In this document: positions 56,801 to 64,000 of the stretch, piece by piece | How positions within the stretch are numbered: the stretch's first letter is position 1 | Layout of the letters: each line of letters begins with the position of its first letter | NCBI GenBank assembly: GCA_029948255.1 | Contig: JALIZF010001847.1 | Coordinates: 1 to 64,000 of the forward strand | Reading direction: 5' to 3' | Origin: Telmatactis stephensoni | Lineage: Eukaryota > Cnidaria > Anthozoa > Actiniaria > Isophelliidae | Length of the DNA stretch: 64,000 nucleotides | The notes under the pieces: model-generated | What the model saw: the letters and a program-made list of their open reading frames with translations, nothing else | Database searches by the model: none | Told to the model about the DNA's origin: nothing | Position numbers and translations under genes: made by a program

Positions 56801-59321
56801 GCGCACAAACGAACGGACCAACGACGAACAAACAAACAAACAAACAAACAAACAATTAAACAAACAAAACCCTTGGACACCTGATGTTCGATACCATAGC
56901 CATGGTTTATTGTGAGCTGTCGAAAAGAAAGAAGGAATAAAATGTCGTACTTATAGACAGGAAGGTCTGGTAGCTTTCCTTCTACTCGAAGAGCTAGGCA
57001 ACACTGCTGTAGCTGAGACTTTGCATCTATCCATTCCTGATTGACAATGTTATCCTGGAAAAGAACGAAGACAAAAATGTGATTTCTCAAACCTCCATAC
57101 TCTGTTTGGTTGAGTGAAAACTTGATGAGGCCGTGTTTAGCCTCGTCACGCAACGCTCCCTCGGAAAAAGGAGCGTTGCGTGACGAGGCTAAAGGAGACT
57201 ATAAAAGACCGCGCTTTTCAAAAAAATCCAAAACCTGTATGAAGCTAAGTAAATAATTAACGTAGCGTGTCATTCCTAAAACCAGGGTTCTCACTCTCCC
57301 GGTAAAACAAAATTCCCTGACTTTTCCCTGAATTTACACTGACCAAATCCCATTTTTCACTGACTTTTTAGTGAACACAAATTTAGAACAATTTCTATTC
57401 CACCGATATCAGTCTGCAGAATTAAGGTATCAGGGTACCCCAAAGTTTCTCAAAACGGCCGATTTTTACTTTTTTACATTTTCTGATAGAATACACAATA
57501 AGCTATGATTTGGTGAAAAAATTATTTCACTAGCGATTTTTAATGGCGAGTTATAAGCGAAAAACCTTTTTTCCGGCATAATCCCTGTCAATTATCTGTT
57601 GACATCACTTGTCAATTGACCTGTCATCAAGAGAGCTTGTCGGTGAAGAATATAACCTTTGTAAAAAGAATATTCAACAAGAGCCAAAGTTCAATGGGAT
57701 CAAATTGCCTTGACTTCCCACCATTTGTGTGGGAAACGTAACAAGATTTTGGTTGCCTTTTACTTCAGCTGTCATCGGGCAAGATTATGAGGTTTATAAG
57801 GTTTATAATCCCCTTGTATCAACAAACCCGCTTCTTGGCTCCAAAACACATTTTTGCGTTTTTCTCGGAAGTGAATTTACGTTCAATTAGCCGTGTATTT
57901 TGAGTTTCCGGTCAAAGGGATTTTAATGAATTCATCTGAAATTTGGCAGAGGTCGTCTTAAATAGTTGTTCTCTAAAAATGTGTCTCCGATTTTCGATTT
58001 TTTGCTCCATTCCAAAGTTATCGTCTAAGCGCATTTGATTATATTTATAGAAAATGGCGCTATATAAATATTGAATATTATTATTATTGTATCAGATACA
58101 GCTATTTTGGCGGTGTTGTAACTTTAGGAACGTATAACAGAACAACGGGGCAACTAATCAAAAATCTGAGACACACTTTTGACAAGTGATATTTCATGAT
58201 CTCAGAAAGATAGTAAACATTGTTTTCGGATCAATATTGATTGACCGGGAACTCCGCGAAGACACCTCGGTGAAAATTTGAATAATTCGCTCTAACCTAA
58301 AAGGAAAAAATTATTCTACGATAAAAATAATAGAAATAGTTTCTACATTTATTCAGCTTTCTAAAAATGTATACTTTAATGGGGTTTAGACTAAAAGTTT
58401 TGGCACAATATAGAGTTGAACGCACACCAGTCGCTAGGGGTACCCTGATACCTTAAGTGGTTAAGGGTTGTGGAATTCCACAGCCAAGCTGTTAGAAGGA
58501 TTTCAAAGTTCCCTGACTTTTCACTGACTTTTGTAACATTTTGGCAATGGACATAGGCAAGGGTCGAAGTTACCTAGAGATGTCTAAGGACCCGATCAAA
58601 CGAGAATACAAGAAGGCGCAAGTCGCCGCAAGTGTTGAACTTGACCGCTAACTTGCATCGACATGCGGCTACTTGCATCAACTTTCGAGGAATTACGAGC
58701 AGTTTTAGCGTGCTTAAATTTGATCGCAAGTTGATGCCAGTTTTGACTTATTTGAACAGTCAACGCGCTAAGCTTTGCAAATTGTTTTTCTCCTTCTTTT
58801 TAAGTCCGAATTTCTGCGAATTTCCTCTCCTTGACATCAATTCAAGCAACAACAAACCAGATTTCCTCCTTGTCCTTCGGCTAGCTGATTTTCGTTGAGA
58901 ATTTTTGAAAAACTTGCGCTGAATTGCGTGGTGTTCAAACAAGTTGCAAGTCAAAACTTGCGTTGACTTGTGCCGCCTTGCGATCTCGTTTGATCGGGGC
59001 CTAAAACAATCTCTTCAACGTTGATTGGATAACGACAGAGACGAAAGTTGACTTTTTTGTACACAACAAGGAGAAGCACTCACCTCTACTCGAGAGAAGA
59101 AACACACCCTACAAAATGTTTCCACGTGTTTAAGTCCTTTGTCGATGTAAATCGCAGCTACAAAAGCTTGGAGATAAAAGTATTGTATTACAGAGGAATT
59201 ATCAAAACTAACGTGAAACCCAATAAAACGCAACCCTTTTATTTCGAACAAGCCTGGAAATTAGTCAAATCGACCTCAAACCAATTTCTAGGGGATCATA
59301 TTTCGGTCAGTTTCGCTGATC

Positions 59322-59391
<70 letters not shown>

Positions 59392-62300
59392 ACCAATCGC
59401 ACATTTTTTGCTTCCCCAGTCCCCCTAGGGAGTGTGCTGTGCAAAACGAACTCATACCCATTTCTAGTGGATCATTTTTTTCGGTACTGGGTCTGCATAG
59501 ATTGTTTGTACATACGGTTAGGTCGCAAGAGTCTGACAGATGTGAGCAAGGGCATACAAAGGCTCACAAAAAATGTAAACAGGACTTTCCCATGCCCTAG
59601 TGATAAAAACCCCCTAAAAGATGGCTATAAATGAGACTACGCCCTACTTTGTATTACATACTATACTTACCTTCCAAAACATCAGCAAGAAGCTTCTCAC
59701 GAACGTTCTTCATCTCCTGTAAATACGAATAGAGCGATTTTCGTATGAGTGGGAAGTGTACCGCGCCGTACCGTGACCGTGCCCCGTTATCTATAAAAAC
59801 ATTCGAAATTCCTGCCGTAACCGTGCCGTGCAGTTACCGTGCCGTTTTCACAGTCATACGAAATCTGCTCTGTTACTACGTGTACCATAACATCTACTGT
59901 AAAACACAATGAATAAAATGCAGTCCATATTTATCAAATGCGATGTTTTTGGGGCACTATGAAGTTTTAGTGTAAACAAAGTAGTCAACTGGTGTGGAAA
60001 TAGAATGGAAATCTATAAATATAATTTCCATACTGTGGAATATTACTATAATTTCCATACTATTTCTAGTTTAAATTTCCAGTGTAACCTTCACCATGGT
60101 CCCAATTGAAATACGTGAGGTACAAATTAGCGTTGCACTGTCACATTGTCACCACTAACCTTTGGCCCAAAGTTGATGTACTTCTCTAATCCCAACTGTC
60201 GAGCAACATCGGCCTGTGTACGGTTATTGACTAAAGAACTGCGAAGTAACTGCAATGTACGAAAAACAATTTTACAACATGAAACTGATCTAGATATGCT
60301 CAAGAAAATAAAACGAAAGGAAGGAAGGAAGGAAGGAAGGGAGGGAGGGAGGGAGGGAGGGAGGGAGGGAGGGAGGAAGGGAGGAAGGGAGGGAGGGAGG
60401 GAGGGAGGGAGGGAGGGAGGGAGGGAGGGAGGGAGGGAGGGAGGGAGGGAGGGAGGGAGTCAGAATAGTAGATACTGCCAACTATTGGTCTCAACGTACT
60501 GTAAGATGTCCTTCATGATGCTCAGGAAAATGTCGGTAAAGATAAATAGAGATGATGAGTTGAAGCACTGCATCACCAAGAAACTCCATGCGTTGATTAT
60601 CCCCTCTGGAATTGAAAATCAAAATTGAACAAATTCACTTTATTTATTTCCCCATTAATAAAATGGATTTAAAAATACAGGATTAATGTTTACATACAGG
60701 ACAAAATCCTTGCCAAGCTAATGTGTACAAGTGTACAAATATGTTAAATTCGTGACTTACAGTGTTAGATTGTTGAATCCTACTTGTGGATGAGTGAATG
60801 CTCTGGCCAGCAGGCGAATATGAGTGAAAGTGATACCTGTATTCTCCTCCAATTCTTGTAATTTCTGTCAAAAAGTTAAAGAACTATTAAACTAGTAACA
60901 AGGATATGGCATGCAATACTTATTAAAAAAATGATATTCACTTATTCAATATTGAATAATTTATATTTATTTATCTTGTACAAAACTCCTAGTATAGTTT
61001 TTACTGAGTTAGGAGTATACCTATTAAAGTATTAAAGTGAGTACGAGAATTGCTATTTTTTGCCTTTTCGCTAAAAGTCAATTACTTCATAAATTTATGG
61101 AAAGCAAGTGAAGCCGAATGGTTAAAAGCGCTGGTTACACACAGAACTGTGTAATGTTGTGTGCAACATTTGCAGAGGTAGAATCAAATCTACAACTTTC
61201 ACACAAAAATAAAATCACGTATCAAAGAAATGACAATTACAGTACCTGTAATACTGGGGATGAAGGAATGAGGTGCCTGTCTCCATCAGGCTGTTGTCTC
61301 TAATAAATACAATGAGCAGTACATTAATATGGATAAAATGAGAAGCCAACGCATTCTACTATTATATCTCACCTGTAGGGGATGGCTTGGGGTATTTACC
61401 CAGACTTGTCTTAGACCCTAAAGAATTAAGAGATAAACAGCAAAGTTACAATTTATATTATACTAATTAGTACAATTAGACGTGCTCTGATTGGTCGAGA
61501 ACCGTGTGTTATTAAATTATAGATGCACTGATAACATCAAAGAATATGAAACGCACTCGGATTGGTTAAAATATTTTATATATAAAACAAAGAGATTTTA
61601 TAGATTTTCATCTAGACTCCAATTGCAGATGCACAAGAGTCGTCAATGTGTTTTTGTTTTCACCACATTTTGACGTCATCTGTGCATCCATCCAAGGTAC
61701 ACACGCACCGCAAAACAATAATACTATTTGTTAGCTATTTTGTTTGACTGCAAAAACGCGCGAGTAAATTTATTCAAAAACTTGAGTAAATCGGTGCATC
61801 CACAGTAACTCACTTATCCGAGTAAATTTACTCAGTGATTTGAGTAACCCTTTACTCAAATAACTGAGGAAATTTACTCGGATAAGTGAGTTAGAGCAGA
61901 TTTCGTATGAGTGTGAAACGGACCACGCCGTGCCGTGACCGTGTCAGTGCCGTGATGTCTATAAAAACATTCGAAATTCCTGCCGTAACCGTGCGTGACC
62001 GTGCGGTGCCGTTTTCACAGTCATACGAAATTTACTCTGTGGATGCATAACACCGATTTACTCGAGTTTTTGAGTACAACTGAAGACAATTTCATACCTC
62101 TTCTTTGAAGGCCATCTTAGTAAACAGTTCTGTTGCTGCCTTGAGTCCACTCTCTAGAAATACAGCACCTATAAAGCAACACAATTGGAGACGATGAATA
62201 TATCTATTCATTCACTGTATAACTAGTATGATGTTAAATTGACGTTCGGGACGACCTGATTTCGAATCCTCTACAACTGTTCATGGTTGGTGGTCAGTAT

Positions 62301-63366
62301 TTTGAACCCTACGGCCATTTTAAAGTTGTTTTAATGTAATTGAGTTCTTTTGATACAATTTTTGTGACAAATCGCGAAAGTTTTTAGTCTCGCACAATAT
62401 CCCTTACGTTTTCGTGAAACTAAGTGACTACAAAAACAAGTAAAATAAGGTACATAATCAAAATTTACCATAACTAGCCAATACTCACCGATGATAGCTT
62501 CAAAACAGTTTGCCATAGCATGATTCAGATCCTCTTCTTTACAAAGATCTGGTCTATAGCACAAAAACATAGAAAATAAGAAAACGTTGTGAGAGTTAAA
62601 AGTACAAAGTCAGATAAAGTTATTTCAAGAGACCATACTACTAAGAGAGAGAAACTCAGTAATGATGTCTGTGCCATGTTCGTGGCGAATAAGGCTATTT
62701 TTAGTAACTTCGCCATCGCGCGCGCAAGGCTGTCAAACAACAAAATATGATATCACTGCCAAAAGCAAACGGTCCCGTCCGCGCGCACGTCAAAAATCAA
62801 ATTTTGTTGTTCGAGAGCCTTGCGCACGCGATGGCGAAGTTACTAAAAATAGCCTTAGTTGCCGCGAACATGGCACAGACATCAATACTGAGTTTCGCTC
62901 TCTTAGTATTATGGTCTTTTGATTATTTGTAGTAAATTAAGGTACTTCATGGTACTAACCCGTGAGAATATTGCATATAGTCTGACAAGTTGAAACTCTG
63001 TTAAAAAAAGACATAAAGATTATATATAAATGACCACCTCTACTATGGATCACTCTATCAAATAACAACTTCATCATTTACCATCGATTTTCATGATTGT
63101 GGGAGAAGGGTTTGGGGGGGGGGGGGGGAAAGAAAAGAAAAAGAGATCAAAAGAGAAAATCAAAGTGCAGAAGGAAAAGAAAGGGAAGATACAAAAAAAA
63201 AATCAGATCATATCAGATATGCAGCGCAACACAAGGCAAAAAGAAAATTATTATTGTTTGAAATACCTTTGCAAGAACTGCAAGATGACTGTTTTGTACA
63301 AGAGCTGATCTAAATATGGCTAAATGGCCTTCATTCTTGTCAGGAAGCATAAAGAACAAATGAGAG
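53814..63366 (-). CDS. DROSHA: Drosha, 3' part (16 coding exons, 5' end outside window)
   Basis: Nuclear RNase III that cuts primary microRNAs with its partner Pasha/DGCR8. Exons in order: 63267-63366, 62960-62997, 62489-62553, 62098-62168, 61373-61417, 61246-61299, 60761-60864, 60500-60605, 60160-60249, 59671-59716, 59084-59166, 56951-57054, 56446-56489, 55476-55524, 55137-55183, 53814-53965. They join in one frame of 398 codons plus stop, all GT-AG. Seen: the end of RNase IIIa ([14 protein letters not shown], then [16 protein letters not shown] with the acidic metal-ligand Glu); linker VNTPSHPLQ; RNase IIIb with [26 protein letters not shown] and [17 protein letters not shown]; and a dsRNA-binding domain from [12 protein letters not shown] to [14 protein letters not shown]. 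It ends in a basic tail. The order matches animal Drosha; the FLGD and E/D residues look intact, so the enzyme should be active. The start and RNase IIIa signature lie beyond 64000. Confidence 0.96.
54190..54979. mobile_element. Foldback element in Drosha last intron
   Basis: ATTGCCCTATTTGATTATGA on the left and its near complement (CATAGTGAAATAGGGCAAT) on the right. The second-level arms (GTGCCCCTAACCC...AAGAAACG-type sequence) also pair. About 790 bp. Confidence 0.8.
55355..55435 (+). repeat. (GGGTT)n repeat
   Basis: Imperfect GGGTT pentamers in a Drosha intron. This is not the TTAGGG telomere unit. Confidence 0.85.
55559..55955. mobile_element. Foldback MITE (GGCCATATGCACTAACAGGT)
   Basis: The perfect outer arm GGCCATATGCACTAACAGGT continues through CACGTGACCCTATCTC, with its inverse at the right end. 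The interior folds again around GTTGGATGGCACAAGTTTGCCATCCAAC. It lies in a Drosha intron. Confidence 0.85.
56760..56862 (+). repeat. (AAAC)n / (GAAC)n repeat
   Basis: AAAC and GAAC tetramers immediately downstream of Drosha exon 56951-57054. Confidence 0.85.
57136..57193. repeat. Perfect short hairpin in Drosha intron
   Basis: TTTAGCCTCGTCACGCAACG and its exact complement flank a ten-base loop. Its end motif resembles the UGT intron 2 hairpins. Confidence 0.8.
57426..58452. mobile_element. TTAA-flanked TIR element in Drosha intron
   Basis: Ends GGTATCAGGGTACCCC / GGGGTACCCTGATACC are perfect inverses and TTAA lies directly outside (57422-57425, 58453-58456). 1027 bp, no transposase. piggyBac-like by its target site. 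Confidence 0.85.
58588..59001. mobile_element. TAA-flanked MITE (GGACCCGATCAAACGAG)
   Basis: Ends GGACCCGATCAAACGAGA and TCTCGTTTGATCGGGGCC, with TAA on both sides (58585-58587, 59002-59004). A 3-bp TWA duplication fits PIF/Harbinger. It sits 83 bp from a Drosha exon. Confidence 0.8.
59323..59391 (+). repeat. (GTT)n trinucleotide repeat
   Basis: About 23 uninterrupted TTG units in a Drosha intron. Confidence 0.97.
59731..59872. mobile_element. Palindromic MITE (ATTTCGTATGAGTGTGAAA), copy 2
   Basis: AGAGCGATTTTCGTATGAGT on the left and the inverse, ending CATACGAAATCTGCTCT, on the right, with CCGTGCCGT words inside. It lies 15 bp upstream of a Drosha acceptor. Confidence 0.8.
60318..60459 (+). 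repeat. (GGGA)n microsatellite
   Basis: About 35 GGGA/GGAA units, 41 bp from a Drosha exon. The poly-Pro/Ser-Leu frames over it are artefacts. Confidence 0.97.
61765..62070. mobile_element. Palindrome with a nested MITE
   Basis: Outer arms ACTTGAGTAAATCGGTGCAT and its inverse near 62045-62070 enclose a GAGTAAATTTACTC-rich palindrome, which is interrupted at 61893-62039 by copy 3 of the ATTTCGTATGAGTGTGAAA MITE. Confidence 0.7.
61893..62039. mobile_element. Palindromic MITE (ATTTCGTATGAGTGTGAAA), copy 3
   Basis: It begins AGAGCAGATTTCGTATGAGT and ends CATACGAAATTTACTCT. Its centre, GTCTATAAAAACATTCGAAA, is shared with copy 2. Confidence 0.8.
62635..62919. mobile_element. AAGAGACCATA MITE, uninterrupted copy
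   Basis: AAGAGACCATACTACTAAGA to TCTCTTAGTATTATGGTCTT, self-complementary throughout. TTATTT flanks both sides, a likely target duplication. It lies in a Drosha intron and is the reference for the interrupted copy at 7459-9543. Confidence 0.85.
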
Positions 63367-64000
63367 CTGAAAAGAAGAATCATATTGATCGGTTTTAATA
63401 ATCCTCGATAGGTCAGAGAAGCTCAAGAAGTGGAAAATAAAGAACGAGCTTTCCACCACCAACACTGGTTGTAACAATGCACATATTAAATGTGTAAAGT
63501 AAAAGGTAAACTAGTCTGATTTCTAGATAGTCAGGAGACGTCTTCTTTCCTGGAGAAGGAGGAAAGTAGATGACCCCAGATCATCTTGAAATCAGGCTAA
63601 ACATAGACTGGCACGGTAAAATATAGACAAGAGCTGTAATTCAGCAAAGACACCACAAGAACAGAAATTCACTTGTAGTGAGAGTACTTTTCATATGACT
63701 GTGAAAACGCCTGTGTCACGCTGATGTGTTGAGCCACGTCATGTCTCATTATCCAATTTAAACACTGCAACATGGCATGGCTCAACATGGCACAATACAG
63801 ATAGCATATTTAATGCCCTTTCCAGCCTTTCCAGCCATACAAAATTTCATTAGTGTAATGTTGTGCACTCTGTAAGATATTCATTTATCTAAACTCTGAT
63901 CTATATTCAGTGTAGTGGTTCCTTGGTACACAATGCAAGACAACTAATAAAGATACTTTTTGGAATTCACGTTTTACAAGATTCAAGATTCTTTTATTAT
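63367..64000. other. Drosha intron, nothing further seen
   Basis: I looked for the preceding exon, which should encode the RNase IIIa FLGD signature, and did not find it, so it must lie beyond the window. Confidence 0.6.

Noticed and set aside
60146..60628. 160-codon frame with Gly/Arg/Glu repeats
   Set aside because: It reads the GGGA array and the antisense strand of two Drosha exons.
61098..61190. Possible tRNA(Ser)-like A box (GCCGAATGGTTAAAAGCGC)
   Set aside because: No acceptable B box or acceptor stem.
1..64000. CRISPR arrays, operons or bacterial genes
   Set aside because: All genes have eukaryotic introns or are animal receptors; the repeats are microsatellites or palindromic elements without regular spacers.
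1..64000. Retroviral or LINE reverse transcriptase
   Set aside because: No polymerase motif such as YxDD in a long frame was seen on either strand.

Overview
The window is animal nuclear DNA, most likely from a cnidarian and probably a stony coral; this is inference from content, since no search could be run. The grounds are genes with GT-AG introns, a metazoan-type Drosha, intron-poor rhodopsin-like receptors, AT-rich intergenic DNA and a very high density of palindromic (foldback/MITE) elements.

Layout. 1-5.3 kb: no gene, repeats only. 5.3-47.6 kb: four complete five-exon UDP-glucuronosyltransferase (UGT) genes. UGT-A (5334-15014) and UGT-B (17731-25848) lie on the minus strand, UGT-C (28498-37043) and UGT-D (44191-47608) on the plus strand. 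B and C are head to head across a 2.65 kb gap. All four share the same exon phases, and exons 3, 4 and 5 are exactly 207, 289 and 280 bp in each. The predicted proteins (507, 508, 507 and 509 aa) have a signal peptide, catalytic His and Asp positions, the UGT signature, one C-terminal membrane helix and a KxKxx tail, as expected for ER-membrane enzymes that glycosylate small lipophilic compounds. A and C are the arms of a large inverted duplication that extends past the genes; elements present in only one arm can be polarised against the empty site in the other.

UGT-D is flanked by two related rhodopsin-like receptor genes. The minus-strand one (39496-43000) is split by a 2.56 kb transposable element with terminal inverted repeats and a 4-bp target duplication. 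The plus-strand one (48983-49897) is intact and intronless. 49.9-53.8 kb holds foldback elements and a tandem repeat. 53.8-63.4 kb (minus strand) carries the last 16 coding exons of Drosha, the nuclear RNase III that starts microRNA processing; its 5' exons lie beyond the right edge. I could assemble a single open frame of 398 codons covering the end of RNase IIIa, all of RNase IIIb and the dsRNA-binding domain.

The strongest unusual signals are the inverted UGT duplication with its dated insertions, near-identity confined to the UGT last exon (gene conversion), the transposon-split receptor, two TTAA-flanked elements sharing one target site, a foldback nested within a MITE, and a TIR element that appears to carry a gene fragment.
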